Shown here: one piece after another, positions 9,528 to 17,987 of the stretch
How positions within the stretch are numbered: position 1 is the first letter of the stretch
How the letters are laid out: the number at the start of each line of letters is the position of its first letter
The notes under the pieces: model-generated
What the model was told of the DNA's origin: nothing
The model's database searches: none
Seen by the model: only the letters and a program-made list of their open reading frames with translations
NCBI RefSeq assembly: GCF_900156895.1
Contig: NZ_FTPD01000015.1
Location: 62,001-126,000 of the forward strand
Length of the DNA: 64,000 nt
Origin: Mesorhizobium prunaredense
Lineage (GTDB): Bacteria; Pseudomonadota; Alphaproteobacteria; Rhizobiales; Rhizobiaceae
Reading direction: 5' to 3'
Made by a program: the position numbers and the translations under genes

Positions 9528-10595
9528 TTACTGCGGCAGCTTGTCGTCGACGCCCTTGACGTAGAAGTTCATGCCGAGCAGCGTAGGATCGTCGGCGACT
9601 TCGCCTTCCTTCAGCCACGGCGTGCCGTCCTGCTTGGCAATCAGCCCGGTGAACGGGTTCCATCCTTCGACGATCTTCTTCTCGGTGGCTTCTGCCATCG
9701 CCTTCACGTCGTCGGGCATGTTGGTGTAAGGGGCCATTTTAACGGCGCCGTCCTTGATGCCCAGCCAGACATTGCCGGGCTTCCAGGTGCCGTCGAGCGC
9801 GGCCTTCACCCGGCCGATATAATACGGCCCCCAATCGTCGACGATCGAGGTCAACTGCGCCTTCGGGGCGAACTTGATCATGTCCGAAGACTGGCCGAAG
9901 CCCTGCAGTCCGCGCTCTTCGGCGACTTGCAGGGCAGCGGTCGAGTCGGTGTGCTGGACGATGATGTCGGCACCCTGGTCGAACAGGGCCTTGGCGGCAT
10001 CGGCTTCCTTGCCCGGATCGAACCATGAATTGATCCAGACGATCTTCGCCTTGAAATCCGGCTTGATCGACTGGGCGCCGAGCATGAAGGAATTGATACC
10101 CATCACCACTTCGGGAATCGGGAACGAAACGATGTAGCCGGCGACGCCCGACTTCGATTGCTTGGCGGCGATCTGGCCGAGGATGTAGCGGCCTTCGTAG
10201 AAGCGTGCGTTGTAGATGCCGAGATTGTCTGATGTCTTGTAGCCGGTCGCGTGTTCGAACATCACATCGGGGAATTTCTTGGCGACCTTCACTTCGGGGT
10301 CCATGAAGCCAAAGGACGTGCCGAAAATGATCTTGCATCCTTCGCGCGCCAGGCGCTCGAAGGCGCGATCGGCATCGGGACCCTCGGAGACGTTCTCCAG
10401 ATAAGCGGTCTCGACCTTGTCGCCGAGTTCCTTCTCTACGTCCAGGCGGCCCTGGTCATGCTGGTACGAATAGCCGAAATCGCCGATCGGGCCGGTATAG
10501 ACCCAACAGGCTTTCAGCTTTTCCTGCGCTTCGGCGGTCGCCGCCAGCGACAATGCCGCCGCCGCGGTCATCAGCGCAATAAGCAGTTTTTTCAT
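9528..10595 (-). CDS. BMP family ABC transporter substrate-binding protein
   Basis: A 355-residue exported binding protein with a signal peptide of about 23 residues (SLAATAEAQ). The fold signatures of the BMP/PnrA family are present: ACWVYTGPIGDFGYSYQHDQ at the start, GTSFGFMDPEVKVAKKFP, and the DWGPYYIGRVKAALDGTW stretch. Characterised members bind purine nucleosides; that is the likely class here but the ligand is inferred. It is the last gene of a four-gene operon on the minus strand (ATPase, two permeases, this protein), 51 bases after the second permease. Confidence 0.93.
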   Translation of the reverse strand: MKKLLIALMTAAAALSLAATAEAQEKLKACWVYTGPIGDFGYSYQHDQGRLDVEKELGDKVETAYLENVSEGPDADRAFERLAREGCKIIFGTSFGFMDPEVKVAKKFPDVMFEHATGYKTSDNLGIYNARFYEGRYILGQIAAKQSKSGVAGYIVSFPIPEVVMGINSFMLGAQSIKPDFKAKIVWINSWFDPGKEADAAKALFDQGADIIVQHTDSTAALQVAEERGLQGFGQSSDMIKFAPKAQLTSIVDDWGPYYIGRVKAALDGTWKPGNVWLGIKDGAVKMAPYTNMPDDVKAMAEATEKKIVEGWNPFTGLIAKQDGTPWLKEGEVADDPTLLGMNFYVKGVDDKLPQ

Positions 10596-10646
10596 CGTGT
10601 TACCTCTCTGAGTTAAGCCTTGGAGCTTCCCGTTTGTCTTTTATCG

Positions 10647-11567
10647 TCAACGATCCGGAACGAATGGCTGCCCCAAGGAAGCCGGTGTGTTCATCATCGT
10701 CAAACGCTTGTTGCGCGAGATTAGAACGAGAACCACGATGGTTGCCAGATAGGGCAACGAAGAAAGCAGTTGCGAGGGAACCGGAATGCCAAAAGCCTGT
10801 GCATGAAGCTGGCCGATCCAGACCGCGCCGAAGATATAGGCGCCCGCAAGCACCCGCCATGGCCGCCATGATGCGAACACGACCAGCGCCAGCGCGATCC
10901 AGCCGCGTCCGGCGGTCATGTTCTCCACCCATTGCGGCGTATAGACCAGCGACAGGTGGCCCCCGGCAAGGCCCGCACAGGCGCCGCCGAAGATCACCGC
11001 CAGGTAGCGGTAGCGGATGACCTTGATGCCAAGCGCATGGGCCGACGTGTGGCTGTCGCCGATCGAGCGCAGCGTCAGCCCGGTGCGGGTCTTGAACAGG
11101 AACCACATGACGGCGGCGGTCAATGCAATCGAGATGTAGAAGATCGGGTCCTGGCCGAACAACAACCTGCCGATGACGGGCATCGCTGTCAGGCCGGGAA
11201 TGTCGAGGTTTGGCAGCCTCGCGCCGGGCTGGCCGACAAAGCTGGTGCCCATCATGCCGGAAAGGCCGAGGCCGAGCAATGTCAGCGACAGGCCGGTCGC
11301 CACCTGGTTGGTGGCCAGCGACAACGTCATGACGGCGAACAGCAGCGAAAACACCGCACCCAGGGCGATCGCCGCCAACAACCCGATCCATGGCGATCCG
11401 GTGAGATAGCCGGCACCGAAACCGCCGACCGCCCCCATGATCATCATGCCTTCGACGCCGAGATTGAGCACGCCGGAACGTTCGACCACCAGCTCGCCGA
11501 TCGCCGCGATCAGCAAAGGCGTCGCCGCGGTTGCGATGGTCAAAAGAATGTTGACGGTGATGTCCAT
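10647..11567 (-). CDS. ABC transporter permease, BMP/nucleoside type, second subunit
   Basis: A 306-residue inner-membrane permease with about eight helices and the BPD_transp_2 signatures [19 protein letters not shown] near residues 24-42 and [20 protein letters not shown], the region that contacts the ATPase. It pairs with the permease encoded immediately upstream: its ATG at 11567 shares a base with the preceding stop, so the two are translationally coupled and probably form the heterodimeric channel for the BMP-type binding protein encoded next. Confidence 0.92.
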   Translation of the reverse strand: MDITVNILLTIATAATPLLIAAIGELVVERSGVLNLGVEGMMIMGAVGGFGAGYLTGSPWIGLLAAIALGAVFSLLFAVMTLSLATNQVATGLSLTLLGLGLSGMMGTSFVGQPGARLPNLDIPGLTAMPVIGRLLFGQDPIFYISIALTAAVMWFLFKTRTGLTLRSIGDSHTSAHALGIKVIRYRYLAVIFGGACAGLAGGHLSLVYTPQWVENMTAGRGWIALALVVFASWRPWRVLAGAYIFGAVWIGQLHAQAFGIPVPSQLLSSLPYLATIVVLVLISRNKRLTMMNTPASLGQPFVPDR

Positions 11568-12679
11568 CAGCGGGCCTCCTCCAGCTTCGGCGCGGCTTCA
11601 AGCGTCGGCGCAGCCAAGCCGATCAGGCGAATGCGGTAGTGAATCAGCGTGTCGCAGCCGAGCACGAAGAACAGGAGCATGCCCTGGAACACGCGCGCCA
11701 CCTTGTCGGAGATGCCGAGCGCGCTTTGCACTGCCTCGCCGCCGAGATAGGTCAGCGCCAGCACCAGGCCCGCCGCGACAATGCCTAATGGATTGAGCCG
11801 GCCGAGGAACGCCACGATGATGGCGGCAAAGCCGTAGCCGGGCGAAATCACCGGCTGCAGCTGGCCGATGGCGCCGGAGACTTCCGAGATGCCGGCAAGT
11901 CCGGCCAGTGCCCCCGACAGCATGAAAGCGAAGAACACCATCCGTTTGATGCCGAAGCCGGCGAAGCGCCCTGCCCTGGGGCTTGAGCCGAGCACGCGGA
12001 CCTCAAAGCCTTTCAGCATGCGGCTCATCAGGATCCAGACCAGCACCGCCGCGACCAGCGCGAACACGAAACCCCAATTGGCACGGCCGGAGGCCGGCAT
12101 CAGTTCCGGCAATATGGCCGAGTCGTTGAACTGTATCGTCTGCGGGAAATTGAAACCCTTCGGATCGCGCCACGGCCCGCGCACCAGCCAGTCGAGGAAC
12201 AGCTGCGCGACATAGACCAGCATCAGGCTGGTCAGGATCTCGTTGGTGTTGAAGCGCGCCTTGAGCAGGGCGGGAATGGCGGCGTAGGCGGCACCGCCGA
12301 CCATGCCGAACAGCAGCATCAGCGGCAGCACCAGCGGCCCTTCAAACTGCGGAAACAGCACCGGAATGCTCGAGCCGACGATGCCGCCCAGGATGAATTG
12401 GCCTTCCGCGCCGATGTTCCAGATGTTGGCTCTGTAGCAAACCGACAGGCCGACCCCGATCAGGATGAGCGGTGCCGCCTTGATCGCCAGCTCATGCAGC
12501 TGCCAGACCTGACTGACCGGCTCGAGGAAGTAGATTTGGAACGCCTTCAAGGGATTGACGCCAAGCAGCGCGAACAGGATGGCGCCGGCAATGATCGTCA
12601 GCACGAATGCAATGAAAGGCGACAGCGCCGAGAACAGCATCGAGCGCTGCGGCCGTTTGACGAGTTCGAGGCGCATCAT
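11567..12679 (-). CDS. ABC transporter permease, BMP/nucleoside type, first subunit
   Basis: A 370-residue permease starting MMRLELVKRPQRS, with a first helix near residues 18-42 and a typical family region IKAAPLILIGVGLSVCYRAN followed by NIWNIGAEGQFILG. The start at 12679 overlaps the stop of the upstream ATPase in an ATGATG arrangement; the open frame extends upstream but there overlaps the ATPase. The stop overlaps the start of the next permease. Function: one half of the membrane channel of a nucleoside-class ABC importer. Confidence 0.92.
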   Translation of the reverse strand: MMRLELVKRPQRSMLFSALSPFIAFVLTIIAGAILFALLGVNPLKAFQIYFLEPVSQVWQLHELAIKAAPLILIGVGLSVCYRANIWNIGAEGQFILGGIVGSSIPVLFPQFEGPLVLPLMLLFGMVGGAAYAAIPALLKARFNTNEILTSLMLVYVAQLFLDWLVRGPWRDPKGFNFPQTIQFNDSAILPELMPASGRANWGFVFALVAAVLVWILMSRMLKGFEVRVLGSSPRAGRFAGFGIKRMVFFAFMLSGALAGLAGISEVSGAIGQLQPVISPGYGFAAIIVAFLGRLNPLGIVAAGLVLALTYLGGEAVQSALGISDKVARVFQGMLLFFVLGCDTLIHYRIRLIGLAAPTLEAAPKLEEAR

Positions 12680-14241
12680 GACGTCTCCAGAGCGTGTTCG
12701 GCGTGGCCCGGCTCGGCCCCACCCATCAGCAGTCCGATCTTCTCGAACGTCGCCTCGGCGATCGGCAATGGCTTCGACAATTCGCCATTGTGCATCACCG
12801 CGATCGCGTCGGATATCTCGAACAATTCGTCGAGATCCTGGCTGATGACCAGCACGGCCGAGCCGCTGCGCGCCAATTCGATCAGCGTCTGCCGAATGTG
12901 GGCGGCCGCACCGGCGTCGACGCCCCACGTCGGCTGATTGACGACCATGACGCTTGGCCTGCGGTCGAGTTCGCGGCCAACAATGAATTTCTGTAGATTG
13001 CCGCCTGAAAGCGCTGCCGCCTCCGGGTCCGCAGCGCTCTTGCGCACATCCATCGCCTTGATGATGCGTTGGGCAGCGGCATAGATCGCATCGCTTTTGA
13101 CCATTCCGCCGGCGCCGACAAACACCTTGCCATCGGTGGCATGGCGCGACAGCAGCAGGTTTTCCGAAAGCTTCATGCGCGGTGCTGCGCCGTGGCCGAG
13201 CCGCTCTTCCGGCACGAAGGCGGCGCCCATCAGCCGCCTGCCGGTGATGCTGAGGCCGCCGGCGTCCTTGCCGCGGATGCGCACCGAAGCGGCATCCTGC
13301 TGCGGCACCTCGCCGGAAACGGATTCAAAGAACTCGCCCTGGCCGTTGCCGGCGACGCCTGCAATGCCGATCACTTCGCCGGCGCGTACGGTCAGGTTGA
13401 TGTTTTTGAGCGGGATCGAGAACGGCGTTGCCGGCTTGCGGCTGAGCCCGCGGATTTCAAGCAGCGGCTGCGCGGTCTCGATACCCTGGGCCGGCGCGCG
13501 CACCACGGCCTGCACGTCGTTGCCGACCATCATGCGGGCCAGCGATGCCGCGGTTTCCTTGCGCGGATTGCAATGGCCAACCACCTTGCCGTGGCGCAGC
13601 ACGGTGGCGCGGTCGCAGATACGCTTGACCTCTTCCAGCCGATGCGAAATGTAGAGGATGGACTTTCCTTCCGAGCGCAGCCGTTCGAGCGTCTCGAACA
13701 GGTTGTCGGCTTCCTGCGGCGTCAGCACCGAGGTCGGCTCGTCCAGGATGATGAGTTGCGGCGTCTGCAGCAGACAGCGGATGATCTCGATACGCTGGCG
13801 CTCACCGACCGAGAGGTCTCCGACCAGCGATTGCGGATCGAGCGGCAGGCCGTAGCTATAGGAAAGCGCCCTCGCCTTCGCGGCAATCGTGCTGATCGGC
13901 GAACCGTCGTCCAGCGACAGCGCGATGTTCTCGGCCGCCGTCAGTGCCTCGAACAGCGAAAAATGCTGGAACACCATGCCGATGCCAAGCTTCTTCGCAA
14001 AGCCGGGATTGGTGATCGTGACCGCCTGGCCGTTCCAGAAAATTTCGCCCGAATTGGGCTCCAGCGTTCCGAACAGCATTTTGACGAGCGTCGACTTGCC
14101 GGCGCCGTTCTCGCCGAGCAACGCATGGATTTCGCCTTTTGCGACGGTAAGATCGACATGGTCGCACGCTGTCAGTGTGCCGAATGTCTTGGTAAGGCCA
14201 CGAACCTCAAGCAGGTTGGCGTCGTCCTGATTTGCACTCAC
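12676..14241 (-). CDS. ABC transporter ATP-binding protein, tandem-domain (nucleoside/sugar type)
   Basis: A protein of about 521 residues with two ATPase domains. The first has Walker A GENGAGKST, signature LSVGERQRIEI and Walker B LIILDEPTSVL; the second has a degenerate P-loop (GVAGNGQGEF) but an intact signature LSGGNLQKFIVGRE, as is normal in the RbsA/MglA/YufO class. It powers the BMP-type importer encoded downstream. I prefer the GTG start at 14241 because GGGAGG lies four bases before it; an ATG at 14253 would place that sequence inside the gene. The second domain's last codons overlap the next gene. Confidence 0.92.
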   Translation of the reverse strand: MSANQDDANLLEVRGLTKTFGTLTACDHVDLTVAKGEIHALLGENGAGKSTLVKMLFGTLEPNSGEIFWNGQAVTITNPGFAKKLGIGMVFQHFSLFEALTAAENIALSLDDGSPISTIAAKARALSYSYGLPLDPQSLVGDLSVGERQRIEIIRCLLQTPQLIILDEPTSVLTPQEADNLFETLERLRSEGKSILYISHRLEEVKRICDRATVLRHGKVVGHCNPRKETAASLARMMVGNDVQAVVRAPAQGIETAQPLLEIRGLSRKPATPFSIPLKNINLTVRAGEVIGIAGVAGNGQGEFFESVSGEVPQQDAASVRIRGKDAGGLSITGRRLMGAAFVPEERLGHGAAPRMKLSENLLLSRHATDGKVFVGAGGMVKSDAIYAAAQRIIKAMDVRKSAADPEAAALSGGNLQKFIVGRELDRRPSVMVVNQPTWGVDAGAAAHIRQTLIELARSGSAVLVISQDLDELFEISDAIAVMHNGELSKPLPIAEATFEKIGLLMGGAEPGHAEHALETS

Positions 14242-14370
14242 AGTGCCTCCCATCTGGTTTGCCAGATATGTTCTGTGTTCCCGCAGGCATGGTATGCGCG
14301 GCCTGCTGTCGTCGCAAAGCGGCACCCGTCTTGAAAGAGCTTCAAGAATTTCAGCGGAAACCTAACGCAT

Positions 14371-14438
14371 TGGCCCGAAAATCGAAATCGATTTTCGGAA
14401 AGCACGATGCCTGGATTCAAAATGTCAGAGCGTGCTTT
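14371..14438. repeat. Double-hairpin intergenic element (RIME-like)
   Basis: Two adjacent inverted repeats. The first is CCGAAAATCG / CGATTTTCGG around a four-base loop (14375-14398). The second has arms AAAGCACG (14399-14406) and CGTGCTTT (14431-14438) around 24 bases. Paired hairpins of this style between genes are characteristic of mosaic palindromic repeats in rhizobia. It lies between the upstream end of the BMP-type operon and the quinone oxidoreductase gene and may be transcribed as the leader of the operon. Confidence 0.6.
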
Positions 14439-14482
14439 TGAGCGCCCAGGTGGACGCACGTCGCTCCAAGCGACAGCAAGGC

Positions 14483-15460
14483 TCAGGGGACAAGAATGGT
14501 TGTCCCGGTCGTCCTGCGGCCTTCGAGGTCGGAATGCGCCCTGCCGGCATCCTGGAGCGCGTAACGCTGATTGATCTTGATCTTGACCGCGCCGCTGAGC
14601 ACGATTTCGAACAGCGCGGCGGCGGACGCCTCCAGGTCTTCGCGCCTGGCGTTGTAGACGAACAGCGTCGGACGGGTTGCAAACAGCGAACCTTTCTGCG
14701 CCAGCAACGACATGCTGAACGGCGGGATCGGTCCCGACGATTGACCGAAGCTGGCGAACATGCCGAGCGGCTTCAGGCAGTCGAGCGAGGCTGGAAAGGT
14801 GTCGTTGCCGACCGAATCATAGACGACGTCGCACTTCTTGCCGCCGGTGATGGCCAGCACGCCGGCGACGAAGTCCTGCTCGCGGTAGTTGATGACGTGG
14901 TCGAAGCCATGCGCCTTGGCGAGCTCGATCTTGTCGGCGGAACTGGCGGTGCCGATCACGGTTGCGCCAAGATGCTTGGCCCATTGGCCGAAGATCAGCC
15001 CGACGCCGCCGGCCGCCGCGTGAAACAGGATCGTGTCGCCCGCCTTCACCTTGAAGGTCCGGCGCAGCAGATATTCCGCCGTCATGCCTTTCAGCATCAT
15101 GGCGGCCGCCTGTTCGTCGCTGATGCCGTCCGGCACCTTGACGACGCGGTCGGCGGCGATCACGCGCTGTTCGGCATAGGCTCCAGTGGTCACGGCGTAG
15201 GCGACGCGATCGCCCGGTTTCAGCCAGTCGATATCCGCGCCTGCTTCCACAACTACCCCGGCCGCCTCGCCGCCGGGTATCAGCGGGAAACCGCCTGGCG
15301 GCTGGTAAAGGCCGGAGCGATGATAGACGTCGATGAAATTGAGGCCGATCGCCGTGTGCTTGACCAGGATTTGCCCCGAGCCGGGTTGGCCCGGATCGGC
15401 GTCCTCATAGGTCAGGACCTCCGGACCGCCATTGGCGTGGATGCGTATTGCTTTGGACAT
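14483..15460 (-). CDS. NADPH:quinone reductase-like zinc-independent alcohol dehydrogenase family enzyme
   Basis: A 325-residue medium-chain dehydrogenase/reductase of the quinone oxidoreductase class. The N-terminal GroES-like part contains HTAIGLNFIDVYHRSGLYQ and GGEAAGVVVEAG; the Rossmann part has HAAAGGVGLIFGQWAKHLGA for NADPH binding. Structural-zinc cysteines seen in alcohol dehydrogenases are absent, as expected for QOR. Such enzymes reduce quinones by one electron or act on electrophilic enones; cytosolic. It lies 51 bases downstream of pcs on the same strand and might be co-transcribed, though the gap carries repeated GACTCTCTTG-like units and may be a separate promoter. Confidence 0.92.
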   Translation of the reverse strand: MSKAIRIHANGGPEVLTYEDADPGQPGSGQILVKHTAIGLNFIDVYHRSGLYQPPGGFPLIPGGEAAGVVVEAGADIDWLKPGDRVAYAVTTGAYAEQRVIAADRVVKVPDGISDEQAAAMMLKGMTAEYLLRRTFKVKAGDTILFHAAAGGVGLIFGQWAKHLGATVIGTASSADKIELAKAHGFDHVINYREQDFVAGVLAITGGKKCDVVYDSVGNDTFPASLDCLKPLGMFASFGQSSGPIPPFSMSLLAQKGSLFATRPTLFVYNARREDLEASAAALFEIVLSGAVKIKINQRYALQDAGRAHSDLEGRRTTGTTILVP

Positions 15461-15511
15461 TGACGAGGCTCTCTTGGGACCAGACTCTCTTGCGAGCAGA
15501 CTCTCTTGGGA

Positions 15512-16363
15512 TCAGGTTTTCTTGGCGCCGAGCGTTGGAAAGAGCTGCATGATACCGCCGATGCATGCGAGGTAAAGCCCGGTGACCGTGATGCCGATCT
15601 TGGTGAAGACACTCACCTGCTCGCCCAGGACGCCGATCTGGTCGTAGAACGCGGCAAGAGCTGCCTGCGCCAGCGCCAGCGCTCCAAAAGCGCACCATAG
15701 CAGCGTCATACCAAGGTTGATCGGCCGCAGCCGCGCCACCCGCACCGGGTGGATGAAATTGATCGGCACAAAGGTCAGGATGCCGGCCACCACGACCACG
15801 GCGAAGGAAACCCATTGTCCCGGCTCGATGACGAACAGCGTGAACACCACCATGTTCCAGACCACAGGAAACCCCTTGAAGAAATTTTCCTTGGTCTTCA
15901 TCCCGGTGTCGGCATAGTAGATCGCGCTCGACACGACGATGATCGCCGCCGACAGAAACGACAGGCCCTCACCCATGAAGCCGCGCTGGTAAAGCGCGAA
16001 GGCCGGTATCAGCACATAGGTGACGTAATCGATGATGTTGTCGAGGAGTTCGCCCGACCACGTCGGCAGGATTTCCTTGACCTCGAGTTTCCTGGCGATC
16101 GGCCCGTCGATGCCGTCGACGAACAGCGCCAGCCCCAGCCACCAGAACATCGCCGTCCAGCGCTGCTCGCTCGCCGCCACCAGCGACAGGAACGCCAGGA
16201 ACGAGCCCGACGCGGTCAGCAGATGGACCGAAAACGCGCGCGCCTGCGGCCATGTGACTTTCTTCTTCGGCCTCGGAATCTTGTCAGCGATTTTCCTGGC
16301 CGTGATTTTTCCGGCCGTGATTTTCCTGGCCGTGATTTTTCTGGCCGTTGTTCTCTTGCTCAC
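15512..16363 (-). CDS. pcs: Phosphatidylcholine synthase (CDP-diacylglycerol:choline transferase)
   Basis: A 283-residue membrane enzyme that joins choline to CDP-diacylglycerol to make phosphatidylcholine in one step, the route typical of rhizobia. The CDP-alcohol phosphotransferase motif is DG-x2-AR-x12-G-x3-D-x3-D (from DGPIARK to ELLDNIIDY, about residues 88-120), with the 12-residue spacer that is specific for Pcs. About eight helices follow. Start: GTG at 16363, which overlaps the upstream stop as GTGA. The N-terminus is unusual: four 15-base repeats give KITAR-like pentapeptides, so a basic tail of about 33 residues precedes the normal start of homology. Confidence 0.94.
   Translation of the reverse strand: MSKRTTARKITARKITAGKITARKIADKIPRPKKKVTWPQARAFSVHLLTASGSFLAFLSLVAASEQRWTAMFWWLGLALFVDGIDGPIARKLEVKEILPTWSGELLDNIIDYVTYVLIPAFALYQRGFMGEGLSFLSAAIIVVSSAIYYADTGMKTKENFFKGFPVVWNMVVFTLFVIEPGQWVSFAVVVVAGILTFVPINFIHPVRVARLRPINLGMTLLWCAFGALALAQAALAAFYDQIGVLGEQVSVFTKIGITVTGLYLACIGGIMQLFPTLGAKKT
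16289..16348. repeat. Four tandem 15-base repeats inside the 5' end of pcs
   Basis: Four in-frame units close to GATTTTCCTGGCCGT (16289-16303, 16304-16318, 16319-16333, 16334-16348) with one or two differences each. On the coding (minus) strand each encodes a pentapeptide of the type T-A-R/G-K-I. Because the unit is a multiple of three, copy changes keep the reading frame, so length variation between strains is expected. Confidence 0.9.
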
Positions 16364-16974
16364 GGGCCCCGCCAGTCCAGCTTGCAGATTTCAGCCGAGC
16401 GGCCGGCAAAATTCCAGTTGCGGCCGAAGGCCCGCATCTTGCTCTTGTCGGACCTGGCGACGATGATTTCCGGTGCGATCCAGTACTCCGAATTGCTGAT
16501 CACCGTATCCTTGTCGCGGTCCTTGCCGGAAATCGGCGTTACGGCCCCATCGATGATCTTCGGGATCTGGAAGATTCGGGTTCTGTCGCGCGTCTCATAG
16601 GTGATCGGCGCCTGCTCGACGCCGAGGAACTTTCCGACCAGGATGGAGAGCAGCGAGGTGGTCCCGCCAGCCTTGCCGGTGAAAATTTTCGTCAATGCCT
16701 TGACCGCATAGACCGAGGCGCGCTTGTCGATGAACAGTCCGGCGGTCCAGTTGCCGCGGCTCATATAGCCGGGAATTTCCATGACCAGCCCAAGATTGAG
16801 GCCGGACAGGTCAACCTCGCCGAAATGGCCGGCATCGATGCGGAACCCCGCCCAGGTCTGACAATAGCCCTCGGTCGGCGGATGACTGCCGAGAGACAGC
16901 ACGCAAGGACAAAAAACCGTGCAATTGCAGGAGAGCACCAGCTCTCCTTTCATTGCCCAGCCTTGATCCGCCAT
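16360..16974 (-). CDS. DUF1326 domain-containing protein
   Basis: A 204-residue soluble protein of the DUF1326 family. The N-terminal LSCNCTVFCPCVLSLG stretch carries the family's cysteine cluster (four Cys within about 15 residues), which suggests metal or thiol chemistry, though no function is established. It is the middle gene of a three-gene operon: DUF2182 membrane protein upstream (12 bases apart) and pcs downstream (4-base overlap). DUF1326 and DUF2182 genes are often neighbours, which supports a joint role at the membrane. Confidence 0.9.
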   Translation of the reverse strand: MADQGWAMKGELVLSCNCTVFCPCVLSLGSHPPTEGYCQTWAGFRIDAGHFGEVDLSGLNLGLVMEIPGYMSRGNWTAGLFIDKRASVYAVKALTKIFTGKAGGTTSLLSILVGKFLGVEQAPITYETRDRTRIFQIPKIIDGAVTPISGKDRDKDTVISNSEYWIAPEIIVARSDKSKMRAFGRNWNFAGRSAEICKLDWRGP

Positions 16975-16986
16975 CGAATTCTCTCC

Positions 16987-17883
16987 CTATGCCGAAACTA
17001 CTAGCAGGGCGGTTGCCCAGACAAGCAGTATCGCACCGGCGACCTGGGTTGGCAGCCTGCCCGCCGTCTGTTTTTCGATCAAGGTGAACAGGCCGATCAA
17101 CGCCAACCAGAACACGTTCATCACGCCGACGGCGAACATCACCAGCATCAGCGCCCAGCAGCAGCCGAGGCACCAGACGCCCTGCTCCATGCCGAGCCGG
17201 AAAATGCGGCCGGGCCTTGCGCTCCAGTTCGAAAACAGGATCGAGAACGGGCTTTTGCATTTTGTCAGGCAGGCTTCTTTCAGGCCGCTGAACTGGTAAA
17301 GGCCGGCAACCAAAAGCGCAGCCGCTCCTGTCGCTCCGACCACCGGGTCGAGCATCTGCACAGATGCGGCGAAGGCGTGAACGATGAGCGTCAGCGCCGC
17401 AAACACCGCCGACGCAGCCAACCACACGCTGAGGTAACCGGCGACCAAGATCAGCGGATGGACGACCGCTTCGCCCTTGATCCGCGCGGTATCGGCGATC
17501 TCGCAATAGGTGCGGATCATCGGCGCCGCCGAAGGCAGCATGGTGGAGACCGCCATCAGGAACCACATGACGATGAGCGCTCCGGCCTGTGCGACGAGGC
17601 CCCCGTCGAGCGGCGCAGGTGCAAGACAAAGGCTGAAGAAGCGCTCGAGAAAATCCGGCAGCGGCAGCCGCGGCAGGTACCTGAGCATCGTGTCGCCGGG
17701 TGCATCGATGCCCGGAACCCGGCTTTCGGCGCTACGTATGGCCATGGCGCCAAGCAGCAGCCATGCCAGGACGACGCCTGCGCCCAAAACGATGTTCACC
17801 GCCAGTCGAGGATTGCGCGAGACGCTCGCCGCTGCGCGGCCGAAACGGTCGAGATGACTAAAATCATGGTCTTCGGCGGTCAT
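16987..17883 (-). CDS. DUF2182 domain-containing integral membrane protein (predicted metal-binding)
   Basis: A 298-residue protein with about six to eight membrane helices. The DUF2182 features are visible: MVSTMLP-like stretch VSTMLPSAAPMIRTYCEI, the LYQFSGLKEACLTKCKSP segment and GMEQGVWCLGCCWALM with paired cysteines. The family is annotated as predicted metal-binding but unproven. The ATG at 17883 (MTAEDHDFSH) is chosen; the longer open frame upstream to 18231 overlaps the divergent hydroxylase gene and lacks membrane-protein character. First gene of the operon leading to DUF1326 and pcs, divergent from the UbiH-type gene. Confidence 0.9.
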   Translation of the reverse strand: MTAEDHDFSHLDRFGRAAASVSRNPRLAVNIVLGAGVVLAWLLLGAMAIRSAESRVPGIDAPGDTMLRYLPRLPLPDFLERFFSLCLAPAPLDGGLVAQAGALIVMWFLMAVSTMLPSAAPMIRTYCEIADTARIKGEAVVHPLILVAGYLSVWLAASAVFAALTLIVHAFAASVQMLDPVVGATGAAALLVAGLYQFSGLKEACLTKCKSPFSILFSNWSARPGRIFRLGMEQGVWCLGCCWALMLVMFAVGVMNVFWLALIGLFTLIEKQTAGRLPTQVAGAILLVWATALLVVSA

Positions 17884-17987
17884 GGCAGTCGAATGGGCCG
17901 AATCGCCGCGTTGATCAAGCCGCATGATCTGATCTATATGCTCATCAGGTCGGACCGACCGCCTCGCATCGCAACCGGGAAGCCGCA

